Source: Burhinus oedicnemus (lineage: Eukaryota > Chordata > Aves > Charadriiformes > Burhinidae). Taken from it: DNA of 64,000 nucleotides. This document shows, piece after piece, positions 12,850-24,341 of the stretch; positions within the stretch are counted from its first letter, which is position 1, and every line of letters begins with the position of its first letter. Made by a program: the position numbers and the translations under genes. The stretch lies in contig VFFE01006841.1 in assembly GCA_008921705.1 (NCBI GenBank), forward strand, positions 190,953-254,952. The letters are read 5' to 3'. The notes beneath the pieces were generated by a model, which saw only the letters and a program-made list of their open reading frames with translations, was not told the origin of the DNA and did not search any database.

Positions 12850-14820
12850 AAAATAGACTTGTTTCACATCTAGAGACGTCTTTAAAGATTTACTTTTTTG
12901 GCTCAGTTGCTGACATTGGCTCCCTTCACTTGCCTTCTTGCCGGTCTTTTTAGGGGCATAGGTTTATTCTGCAAACATTTCACTTGTAAGCGATGTCCTT
13001 TCACAGATGCCCCTCTCCCTGGACTGTGCAGAAATGCTAGCAATTATAGCACTCTTCCAAGTTTTGCCAGCAGCAAGGGGGCTCTATTCAAGTATCAGCA
13101 TGATTTTTCTTGAAACCAGCAAAGAAAATGAGCCCAATTCCATTGCCAGAAACCAGAAAGAAATGAATTAACAAGAGACTTGATATTAGAAAGACATTCT
13201 TTGCGACTTAAGAGCTCCCTTCTTCTCCATTGAGAGGTGTGGGGGATCACAGGCCAGCTGTTAAGGTTTGGCTATGCCAGCTCTTCACTCAGAGGCCATA
13301 ACTATAGTCCTGTTCCCCTTTGTCCCAGAGCAAGAAGAAAAAAACCATCTGTTACCCCCAAAACTCAGAATGGAGCAAAAGCTTGCACTGGTACAGTAGG
13401 GAACATCGGCAAGGTCAGCTCACTCTGCCTTTTCCCGTAGTTCACCAATAGATGGTGGCAAAGACCCCCTCCGAAGCTGCCACTGGACTTGCACAGTTAA
13501 TATTTTTAAAATCCTTTTAATAACTTATAAAATGGGGAAGGCAGATGCAGACATCTCCTTTTGCAACAATCACCTATAAACAAGTTAATAATTTTTTTAT
13601 TTCTAACATGCCCACACATAATCATTCTGTTAATGCTAGCTTTCTTTATCTTCAGATATGAATGTATTTGTTTCTTCTTTTGTAAAGTAACAATAGCGTT
13701 TCTCTTTAATTTCACGCAACAGAGCATAAAGATGAACATCAAAGCAAGCTCTTCTAAAATAGGTTAAGAAATGATACTTGTTCCTAAGAACTCAGCACAT
13801 CTCTGCCTGAAAGGGAGGAGGGACCAGAGAAGAAAGACTCAGAGAAAGTGATTTCAAACTCTTGTTACAGCATGTAACATTTTGAAGAGCAGGCTGCTCT
13901 CTTCTGAATTGCCAACAGTCGGGGCAACTTCATGTCATTTCAAGATGCTCCACGTAGCTGCACGCCTCTCTTGGCCACCTGTGTCAGGCTCAAGGCAGGA
14001 GAGCCGAGTATCAGAGCCTTGTTCTGCAGTATTTGGGGGTAAAATCAGCAAAGAGTATTTGTTTTCCTTCAAAGGCATTTTAAGGGCCATCTTTGTGCTT
14101 CAAGGAAGCTGCGCAAGAAACCTACTTCTCCCTGACTCAGGTAGAGCACTAAGGGTGGCTGGAAAGTCACTAGCACAGGTGATAGGTATAACAGGAGCTC
14201 TGAATGTTTGCCAAGAGCCCATCACAACACTGGCTGAAGCAAGCCAGATGTGCTGGCCAAATGACATAGCCCATAATAATATCCTGCCTGTCTTAATATG
14301 ACATTGTTTTCAGTTCATGAGGATATTCACCGCCTCACTTCACGATCCTGTGTAATGTTGCCAACGAACGATTGTCCCATTCCACACCAGCTTTTGAGAG
14401 ATGGCCAAGCTTTATTAATCTTTTATTTGAGTAAAAAGAGCTTTGGGGTCCCTGGGTTCAAATTGGTAAAAAAGTGTGATTTTCATCTCTTTGCTTTCAG
14501 GTTCGCCTCTGAACACAACTGTGCTAGTTTCTTTTACCACATACCTTTGCCGAGCACTTCACAAGGATTTTCTCTATTTAGATATTTCATTTCTATGCTT
14601 TTTAGTTCTCTGCTTATTTGCAGTAACTCGTCTGTCTCCAAGCTAGGGATCTACGGTCAGCTTATTTGTTTAAGTATCAATTTGTCAGTACAAATAACCC
14701 ATTGCGCATCAAGTTTTCCATCTTGAAAATAAGAACAAAAAAGATATTCTCAGCTGTTTTTTCCCTAGCAAGCGCAAGGAAACTTCCCCCACTATTTTGT
14801 ACGTAGAATAATCTTTTAAA
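12850..14820. other. Non-coding stretch, no recognised gene
   Basis: Two adjacent forward frames of about 140 codons (13882-14301 and 14298-14726) lie here. They show no domain, no clear splice structure and no biased codon pattern that I can recognise, so I treat them as chance. No repeat was recognised except the CR1 tail that follows. Confidence 0.45.
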
Positions 14821-14825
14821 TTTTT

Positions 14826-14895
14826 GTAGAGATGTTGGACCAGGTAGGCTCCATATATCCCTTACAACCTAAATTACTCTATGAATCTATGACTG
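14826..14895 (+). mobile_element. CR1 LINE 3' tail (old fragment)
   Basis: The segment has the arrangement of a CR1 3' end in sense orientation: a GATG-TTGGACCAG-like stretch, then a CCTTACAACCTAAATTACTC stretch equivalent to the usual 'cccttccaacc...attctatg', ending in two copies of a TCTATGA-type terminal octamer (CTATGAATCTATGA). The body upstream is too diverged to delimit. CR1 is the dominant bird LINE and ends in such short octamer repeats rather than poly-A. It is degraded and not mobile. Confidence 0.65.
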
Positions 14896-16140
14896 TATAA
14901 TTCATTCACCTATTAGTTTGCTTCCCTGGGTTATTTATGATAGAAGGGTTTTGTTTCTAAAACAGAGATAAGTTCAAAACAGAGAAGATGGATAAGTAGT
15001 TTAGTTTCTGTTCTTATCCAGCCCTGAGCTGATATAAACATAAAAACTGATAAAATATGCAGGCTCCCAAAAGGCAGTATAGTGTGGGCACTAATACTTT
15101 GCTAAGAGATCATCACAGATAACGCACAAATCTCCTAACACTCAAAGTCTAGACAGCTCCCTTTTTACCTTGGTAAGATATCCCAATCTTACTGAGTCAC
15201 ATACTCTTCAGTGTGAGTTTTTGATTGTCTACATGAGGTAAGACGGTATCTTTACTAACGTACAAAGTGGATGCTAAACTGTGGGATGTGTCCTGTGCCT
15301 TAATTCATGACATCCAGAATCATCTTATGCTTTTAATTTCATCCATGCATTTAGCTGGGACAAAAGAATGGCAAGAATTTGCACTAGAATTTTTTAATTA
15401 TTATTACTATTATTGCTATTATTATTATTAATAATAATAGAACAAGATAAAGGGAATCCAGTTATGTTCCCAGCCACCATCTTATTTATTCTTCATTGGC
15501 TTTTATAGATTTTTGGATTGGTTTCTGATGATAAAACATATTCCTGGGGGTTTCAATACTATATTGTTTTTACAGAGCAAACTGGGCAACAGCAGTAAAG
15601 AAAACTAACAGTAGCCCTACCACAAAGGGACAAAATCAAGTAATGGTTCAAACAGTTTAGCAAAAAAGCTAGGTGAGGCTGTAGTACACTGGACTGAATA
15701 GTGGTCACCCTTCTTACCAGCATACTTAGAAGAAATTCCTTGGAAAGTGTGGATTATGGCATTTCTTGGGCCAAACAGCATAATGGCCTGATGGCAAAAA
15801 GTGAAAACACACCTTCAGAAGTCAAAAGATTTCCAAACCCACCAGCTGTGCTCCAGCCATCCAGCAAAGTCTATACACAACAAAGACACATTTTACGTGT
15901 GGTTTTCCAATCCAGCAGTGTTTGCTGGCACTAGGCTACCGCTTAGATCTAAAAAGCTTCTTCAACATGTGCAAGCGGAATTGGGAGTAGTAGCGGGAGC
16001 ACTGCAGCTTCAGTTTGCATAGGCAGGAAAAGGGAATTGCTTGTTTGTTTGTTTGAAGTCAGGGCACATAATGGAGGGAGTAGCATTCAGCCTGAAGAGA
16101 AATACTAGGAACTTCAGCATACTGAGTATAATTATTCCTA
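14896..16140. other. Non-coding stretch with an ATT microsatellite
   Basis: No gene recognised. The only notable feature is the ATT-type run at 15395-15439, described separately. Confidence 0.5.
15395..15439. repeat. (ATT)n trinucleotide microsatellite
   Basis: About fifteen ATT-type trinucleotides with a few C or G interruptions. The repeat switches to the complementary AAT phase at its right end, making a small AT-rich inverted structure. Confidence 0.8.
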
Positions 16141-16150
16141 AAAGCTCCGC

Positions 16151-16225
16151 ACTTGATCCAATGTCTATTTAAGTCAATGGGCGTTTTTCATTGACTTGGG
16201 GTGATAGATAAAATGGGCCATTAGT
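16151..16225. repeat. Degraded short hairpin repeat (AAGTCAATG stem)
   Basis: The core AAGTCAATG (16171-16179) and its exact complement CATTGACTT (16189-16197) form a 9-bp stem with a 9-base loop. The flanks CTTGATCCAATGTC and AAATGGGCC resemble a short palindromic repeat that I remember as frequent in turtle and crocodilian genomes ('tgatccaaagcccattgaagtcaatggg'). This would be an ancient archosaur relic. The stem is seen; the family assignment is from memory. Confidence 0.5.
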
Positions 16226-18480
16226 GCACTTTTTAAAAGCTCCGCTGAACAAACACATCACTAGGTGGTTGAGGTCTTTTTTATAATGCCTTTCCTTCTC
16301 TCTCAAATACTGCATTTATCTCTACTCTTGTCCTTTATTGCAGCTTGTATCGTAACACTTTCACCTGCATCACACGAGGAGAAAAATTCTCAGCCTCTTT
16401 TCCTCTTAGTCAGTAACAGAGAATCTGCTCCATTAGTGTTCTCATACCACTGTAGCTCTGAAGATTAAGAAACTTTATCAGGGTATATAAAGGTAGATTT
16501 TGGTACTTAATGCTGTATACCCAAGCTTTAAAAAAAAACAAACGTGGTTTTTTTTTAAGATTCTAATTAAACTATTTTGTTAAAGAATTTCAGATCTCTC
16601 ACTTTGAAGTACAGCAGAGTGAAACAACTGGGCAATAAGCTTGGATTCATCAAATGAAAAGTACTTTGAGTTTTTCTACTTATGCTGGACATCTCCCAGA
16701 GGAGTAAAGAGAGAAAAAGAAAACAACTTTAGAAGAGTCATCTGCGTTACACCAAATTGCCGTTCCATTCTGCCTTCTAAAAAGGTCTTGTTAAACGGGT
16801 GGTAGTGTGATTTAATAGCTAAGATTAGGTAAAAGTAGATACCACGGAGAAAACACATAGCACACAGCAGTAATAAAATACAGCAGCAGGCTTTCATTTG
16901 CTGCCCACATACTGTAAACTCGTGGGTAATTCCATATGTGTTAAGCACCCTGTACTCAGTTCACAGGGAAACAGAGCCAAAAAAAGCCACCGACTCTAGC
17001 TGTCTGGACCAGTAACACCTCCCACCTGCAATGGCACTTATGTGTTTGCTTTTTATTTTTTTCAGTTTGTTTACTTGAGATGTAGTACACCCCATCCTAA
17101 CATCATTGTCCATATCAGGGAGCAAAGCATGGGCAGACAGGTCAATAATTAATGCAGTTTACCCACCTTTCACTGCTGGTCTACACTACCAAACATGGAT
17201 GTTTACCTGCTGTTTTACTTGCCATTGCACCACTGGACCAGAAACGCTCAAAACTAAGCAGTCCTTCTGCAGCATGGTTCCTCTAAACAGCTGGAATTCC
17301 CACAAAGGCAACATTATTACTTCTTATTAGTACACAAAAGTGGTAGGTCAACATTTCCAGAAATATCTTGGTTGCTTAAAGGCCTGCATGCTGGTGAATG
17401 TAATTTTTATTTGAAAGGCAACAAGCAGTGTTTAAAAGAAAACCTTTGAACTGAAGGATAATATCATTTTCAGAAACATTGACAATGTTGCTGAAAATGA
17501 AACGTTGGAAATGAAACATTTTCAGATAACACTGCCTTTCAGCTCCCCTATGCTTGATGAGACAACAGTGAGTCACAGCTTAACAACCTTAATGGTAGGC
17601 AACACTCTGCTGACACAGGGGTATCACATAATTAGAAAATTAATAGGTGCTGATACTACCACGGTGTCTCTACTCGGTGTTACCTGTGTCTCTGCCCCTG
17701 TTTTCTTGCTCACAAGTGTCTGGGGCAGTACTGGCACATCAGCTCCCCTACCCCAGCAGCAGGCAGCTGGAGGAACTGGGATGGCTCTGCCTCCCGGTTC
17801 GCCAGCAGCTCTCCTTCCTCTGCCCAGGATGAACAGCAGTGCCACCACCCTTGTGAGCCTGTGAGGACCTAAAGGTCTGGGGAATAAAGAAGAGGAGGGA
17901 GGGATCTTACACATTTGCACCCTGTACTACGGCTCCTACTAGGGTGTGAAGCTCTATATTGACAGGCCCCAGCTCCCCAGCCTTTCTCCCCAAGCCAATT
18001 CATTCTTAGTCTGAAATCAACTGCACTGCAATAATTTGTGGCAGAATATTTTTTTTTTGTCAGTATCATTATAGATTCACTAGGTATTGCCCCTCACTAA
18101 GCCACTGATGTTGCTATACCAGTAGCAAAGGAACAAAAATGGAGAATACAGGACTCAAATCCGGGAAGGGTGTCAGTGGGGTGTATTCACACAACACAAA
18201 ACATCCTTTTGTTATTCATGAAAGGGAACACTATTTTATTTTAAATTAAATCACGAGGCTTTCTTGTCTGAATCACAGCTTTTTGCTGATACCCTCACTA
18301 CTCACCATGTCTAGAGTTTCTGATTTTCCATCTGGGTATTTAAGAAACAACATAATTTGCCTCATAAATCTTTGTTAAGATTTTTTGAATGCTGGCTGCT
18401 TCCCCACACACAGGCACACAAATGCACTCCCAGTTCCACAGCAGAGCACCGCATAGCACAGCAGGAGAATGAAGAGGGAG

Positions 18481-18500
18481 AAAAAAAAAAAAAAAAAAAA
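18481..18500. repeat. Poly-A run (20 bases)
   Basis: An uninterrupted run of 20 adenines followed by A-rich sequence. It could be the tail of an unrecognised retroposed sequence, but the preceding bases match no family that I know. Confidence 0.85.
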
Positions 18501-21500
18501 CTACAAAAAAAACCAACAAACCAAAACCCAGCTGTAGCACAGTCCTGCAAAAATGAATGTTACCAAAGCTGATACAGATTCAACCTTCCCTTGAACTATG
18601 TGGTTTCTCAGAATGAACCCAGCTCTACTTCCCTTGTTGAGGAGCAAGGAGAATGGTTTTTAAGGAAAGGAGGTATTTGGTATTTGGAGAGCTTCCACTT
18701 TCCAAAAGCCTTTGCTAGCAGGATGGGTGAGCAAGGGAGGAGGAAAGGAAAGACTTGTCAACAGACAGTGAGGAGAGGAAATCAAGGTAATACCCACTCT
18801 TATTCACAAACTATTGCAAACTATTCCAGAACTGCGTGTGTTTGCTCTCCTCCCTCAATGACACTCCCCAGCTTTCACGCCATCACTTTTGAAATGAATC
18901 ACAACTCACTGTCTTGTCACAAAAGTTAAAGCTCTGTCCTTCATGTTCTTCCCCACCAAGCACAAGCAGCAGCAGCTTTTGAGGCAAAACTGTCAGTGTA
19001 CACTTATAACAGTAAATAAACAAACTAACGATTACAAGCTCCTAATGAGGTCTTTGAGGCTTTACAGATCAGGCTTCTCAAATTGCTGTTCTCTGAACAA
19101 AGAAATATTGCTAATCATTGGATTCGTGCTTTACAGCTTTGAGAAGTTTGTAGTGCTGTTCAAATGATGTGATCTGCTTCTAGATTTCTTTCTTAAGGAG
19201 CTTAACAGAACTATCTGTCCCTTCTCTTGGCCCCACTTCAGGAAAGTATTTGGTCACATAGTAAGTCATCTCTTATTCATAAATTCACCGAGGCATCAGT
19301 TTAAAAGCATTGCACATAAATCCCGATAGAGTTTAAGTATATATTACCTGAAATGTAAATTTCCCTGACCAAAGCTTTGAGAATGGATTCAATGACTGAA
19401 AAATCATTTTGTGAAATATAGAGAACTGTGCCTGCTGGACAAGCATCTAAGAAGATGCTCTTTCGAAGGTTTGGTTCTTTCCTTGTGTGAAGTTTCCTTC
19501 CCCGAGTTCAGATATGCTGAGGTAGCAGGTCTCTAAGATGCTGGCTAGAGAGTTACAGAATTCTCTTTTTCTTGCTGTGCTTTGACCTCGTCTGATTTAC
19601 ATATTCTGCAGCTTTTCAGCTTGGCCTGTCAAATTTGCTTGATATATGCCTAACTCTCTTCCAGACTTCTCTTCCAAGAGTTTTATCACTCCTGTTGACT
19701 TCAGTGCACCTACTTCTCAACAAGTTTGGTTCTTATGCAGAAAAAGCCAGTTTTTCCCTTGGTCCTTCTCTTCAGTCCAGCCGTCCTCCACAGAGGTGGG
19801 TACTCCTGATTGCATGGGACTTCGACTTTGACTAGAGGAGGTTCTTTTTACACCAACAAGCACCACAAAGCGTGAATCAAACCCAAAGGGTGTTTGACTG
19901 AGAATGTAGAAAGTTAAACTGCTGAAATAAGTAGTTTATAATTAAAGTACTGAGAAAACCTTAACCGAAGAATCACTAGAGCAACACTATAATTACGCTG
20001 TCCTTCATATCCTGCCATTAGCATTTCTAGAAGTGACATAATAATAATGTGGCTTTTTTTCTCTTTAGGAACTGTCAGCTCTCTTTACAGAATTCAAGTA
20101 AGTTTATAAAGAATATCAAGTTCTTAAATGGAAAATGCAAATGATGATTTTTGTGTAAGAGACATGACAGTCACATTAGTAAGCTCATGAAATTCATGGC
20201 CATATATGTTTCAAATCAGTAGAGTAGAACATCTTTCTCCTTCTCCTTTTTTTTTTTTTCCCCCTATCTATTCATGGTTCAAGGAAAAAAGACCTAACAA
20301 TTTCTTTTGAGCTCTGCTGTTAACTGTTCAAATCTAGTATTTTTGTAGAAACACAGACTGCCTGTACTTCCAGGACCACACAGAGAGCCCACCTCGCTCA
20401 ATTAGAAGGAAGGTTCTGATCCCAGACACCAAAAAGACTTTATGCAGGTAGCAAACCAGCTTGTAATAAGAAACACATTTTGGAGGATGTCCCAAGGACA
20501 TCCTTTAGGCTGCTGTTGCCAGCAGACAATGTTCCTTCTGCCCCATACCAAGGAAAAGGCTTCAGTACTTGCTGTGGCTGTTGAGTGCCTCGGAGCCTAT
20601 TTGGGCATGTATCCTCCAACCACTACATCCCTCAGGAGGTGTAATTTGATTTGCATGCTAACACAGCCTAACACTTCCAGGAGAGGTAAAAGAAAGGATG
20701 TGGGCCTGTGTTACTACATTGAAGATGCTAGTGAGACTTACTGCTGATTATGATGGAGAGCTGATACGCTTTCAAAGCACAAACTGTCAGAGTTGTGGCT
20801 CACAACAGGACACGAGGCTTTGGCAGCCAGTTCTGTTCTGTTGATTCTCAGTCAATCATAAGTGTTGATAAAAGAAAAATGTGTTTAGGAAAAGCGTGCT
20901 TTCTGTCGAACAAGCAGCACAAGTATAATGGAGTTGAAATGAGATACTTGAATGTTTTAAATCTTCCGTGGAGTGTGGAAGTGAAATAAGTACTAAAACA
21001 AATCTAAATGGGTGCTCGAATAGCTTTTAATTATTGACTGCTTGAAACAAAATTATTATATTCAAAAAATGATGTGATGTTGATTAAATTGCATGAAATT
21101 ATATGGTTAGGATATTTCATAGTGCCTGTGGTATAATTTGCTGGCCTTTTAAGATCATAAAATGTTACATTGAGGGCAAATATATCTCATTATAACAATT
21201 TTGGGGGAAGATAAGCGTCTCATATCTGACACAGGCAGATAGCATTTACCTGTTATATATGTTATATAAGCTACTGATTTACTAAGGACAGACATGAATG
21301 AGAGTGAGGTCCCGGGAAGACATCAATTAGATGTGAACTAAATCTGCATTTACCAAGTTAGTGCAGCACCAAGCGCGTCTCATAAACTTTATGAAAGTCA
21401 GTATATACTTGTTTGAATCTAGTACTACTTAAGTGTAGCTATGCTTCTTTCATAGATCAGTTCCCACCAGCTCAGAGCAGCAATAGAAATAACTCACAGC

Positions 21501-22720
21501 TGACAAAACATACCAGGAAAATTGCTGCTAGTAAAACCTTGAACTTTTCTTCCTTTTAGAAGCCTGATCCAGAACCTGTATAATGCAAGGTGGTCAGAGA
21601 TCCTCACTCCCTGCCAGCCAAAGCTCCTTCTTCCGTAACAGGGATCACAGTGGTAAGAGATGGACTTCTGTGTAAGCCTCTTTCAGGCTGCACACAGTGC
21701 AAGAAAGGATTTGTCTTTACACCAGAATTAAATCAAGTTGTGGCTCCAAAATCTCCCTTTCCTGTATACAACCCAAACTTCCCTTTTACCGCATATATGA
21801 CAAAGGCTTCCAACTCAAGCTAGTTGGCCTGTAAGATGAGGGAACTAGATCAAATCAGTACAACTCAGTTGTTCACCCAATCATTCTGTGGAGCATATTT
21901 TGGTGTGGCTAAGGGCTAGTCCACATGAGATGGGAAGGGAAAGAGTGAATATGTGGGATGTTCTGGTATTTTGTTTCCAGGTTGAAAACCCTGCAGCCTC
22001 ACAATGGAGTTCTCCCAAGTGAAGTAGCAAGCTTCTGCCAACTGAAGAAACTCTTCCATAAAGGGCATTATGTTAATTTCATGATGAGTTAAAGCAGGGG
22101 AAGGAAAAGTTCATATGGTTGCATCTGTACGTCAGATGTCCTTTTTCAGAGTTTGGCACTCTTCCCAGTGGTGTCCTACACTTTGCTGTCTCACGCCATG
22201 ACCAGTCTGTCAGATTAGCTCGCAGCCCTGCAGTGCACCAGAGTCAAGCTGACCAGCTGCTAACTCACTGCTTTTAAAAGCTGGCATGCAACTCAGTGCA
22301 CTCCACTGGTGGTCACACGTTCCTAAAAGCTGATTATCCTACACAGCATCACAGCAATCATGCATTGTGTAACTGCCTAGCACTAAGCAGAGATCCCAGA
22401 TTTCTCTGACACCTGACAGAAGAAATTATTCTCCTTTAAAAGCTGTCACTGTAGCACAAAGAACTACGAAGTACAAGTAAATAAAGGTAGGACAGGGTAT
22501 TTGCCTAGGACACATCTTAGGTAACGTCAAAAAGAGGTGTAGGTTTTTAAACAGCACAGGAGACAAAGAGGTCTTCTAATAATTGTGCAAGTCCTCATCC
22601 TTACTCTGGGTTGGACATTGTGGAAAACACTGAGACACTGAAGATACCAGAACCAGAGCTCTGATGAGTTAGAGATGAAAGTCAGAATAATTTTGCTATG
22701 CAGGAGTCAAAGAATAACAC

Positions 22721-22750
22721 AGAGAAACAGAGAGAGAGAGAGAGACAGAG
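22721..22750. repeat. (GA)n microsatellite
   Basis: A run of AG dinucleotides with a CAG interruption at each end. Confidence 0.8.
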
Positions 22751-23490
22751 AATGAGTCCCAAGCTCAACAGGGTTCTGAAGGAGACCTGGCAGTACCTGC
22801 TACATTAAAGTATGTGAACAGATGATCTAAACAAAGTCACATCCTCTGCGCCTGACAGAGGCTGCATTTTAGGCAGGTGTTAGCAAAGACCCTTTCTGAA
22901 CCTATTTGGCTCTATCCCCATATTCTCATATGTATGCTAGGAAATTCACATCGGCAGCAATTATTTTCCTTCTGTTTTCCGATCCCACAGTCCTCAGCCG
23001 CATTAGCACTTACCCCTCAGCTGTCCCCTTTCGTTTGGCTGGCATTCAGGGCATACTCCTTCTGCACTCCAAGTGCCCTGTGTAAGGCTTCATATGACAA
23101 AGCAACAGAGGATAAGTCGGAAACCTCAGCATCAGTGATGGATTAATGAGCCTTTGGCAAACCTTTGTACCTTCTGTTTCAAGTGCAAGGCAAAGTCCTT
23201 TGATCTTTCCTTATCTACCGTATTTATACAGCAGCACATAGACTGAAAAAGCAAACAAATAAATAAAATCCCACAGGTCCACCAAAATAAGAGATCTAAC
23301 TGGAGAAGTTTTTCCTCCTAGAAGGAGAATCTGAGAATAAGCATGTAACAGATGTGTAAGATATATGACTTAATGCACTAACGGAAGGCTCTTGCATGCC
23401 ATGGGGATGAACGTGGTCTAACAGTCTAGGGAAAATGGAATTATCCCTAGTAACATAACTGCGAATGTTATCTTTTGACATATACTACAG

Positions 23491-23535
23491 GTATGTACAC
23501 TATATATTTTATATACACACACATATATATATATG
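23491..23535. repeat. TA/CA-rich microsatellite
   Basis: Compound run of TATATA, TTTTATATA, CACACACA and TATATATATATA. Its left and right TA blocks can pair as a cruciform. Confidence 0.75.
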
Positions 23536-23642
23536 TTTGCTTCCTCCTTTCTGCTCATTTAAGGTGTGATTTTTCAAAATTGCCTAAGTGACTTTCCCAC
23601 TTTAATTTAACTGAATTGCATAATTACAGAAGACGACAGCAT

Positions 23643-23715
23643 GAGGCCAAATGCTGCCCTTGAAATCATTGACTTCTCTGAAAATTGCATGTATTCAGAA
23701 GATTACAGGCTTTTG
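23643..23715. repeat. Possible weak relative of the ancient hairpin repeats
   Basis: An AGGCCAAATGCTGCCC-like start, a central ATTGACTT and an AGGCTTTT-like end recall the 'ggccaaattctgccc...attgacttcaatgg' palindromic repeat common in turtles and crocodilians. Symmetry is poor here, so this is a weak call made from memory. Confidence 0.3.
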
Positions 23716-24275
23716 CAGAGGCTGAATCTGCAAAGTCTGCATAATAGTAGCAGCCTGGTCTGGCCTTTTGGAGTTGGCCATCAGAATTACCCCTGCCCAG
23801 GACTGTTGACAAAGCCTTCAACATATTTGAAAAAAAATCCTTAACAGAAACGGTCCCTTCCTCTCCAGATATCTGTGCTGGGATTTCCCCAGCACTGCTC
23901 TGTAGTTTGGAGTGAGTGCCATGAGTTATTTTAGGGCAGGTGTTCCATTGACAACTAGCAGAACTTCTGGATCCCTTTATCTTTCCTGTGGCAGTGCCAT
24001 TTCCAAATCCCTGCTAACCACATTGGAGAAACACTGCCATGGGCTGCGATTGTGATAGTTCTAACAAAGATCACTGAACATCTCCTTCTGACCATCCAGT
24101 CAGGTGGCTTTAACAGGTAGCAGTCCAGAAGGCTTTTATGCAGAAAAAGGTGAATACCTTGTGATAGTTCCACCTGGATGAACTCTTCCTGAAGTTGCTT
24201 TACTGAGGTGGGAAAATCAGGTGGGAAACCATCAGCTTTTATTAGGAAAGGATGGTAATGTGGTCATGGTAACAG

Positions 24276-24341
24276 AATCCAATAGAAGGAAAGACACAAT
24301 CCAATAGAAGGAAAGAAACATTCCGATAGAAGGAAAGAAAC
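24276..24341. repeat. 22-bp minisatellite, three tandem units
   Basis: Three head-to-tail 22-base units start at 24276, 24298 and 24320. Units 1 and 2 differ at one base (GACAC versus GAAAC) and unit 3 differs from unit 2 at two bases near its start (ATTCCG versus AATCCA). High similarity suggests recent expansion. No gene overlaps it. Confidence 0.95.

Larger units (their letters stand above)
16226..23490. other. Non-coding stretch, no recognised gene
   Basis: No exon or transposon was recognised. It contains a GC-richer patch at about 17680-17870 with overlapping short frames on both strands and an AATAAA hexamer close downstream (about 17882), a 20-base poly-A run (18481-18500), a GA run (22721-22750) and many AT-rich tracts. 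The GC-rich patch with a nearby polyadenylation hexamer could be a terminal non-coding exon, but there is no supporting splice evidence. Confidence 0.45.

Noticed and set aside
13882..14726. Two adjacent forward frames of about 140 codons as a split gene
   Set aside because: No recognisable domain or signal, no convincing promoter or splice sites; length is within reach of chance in 64 kb over six frames.
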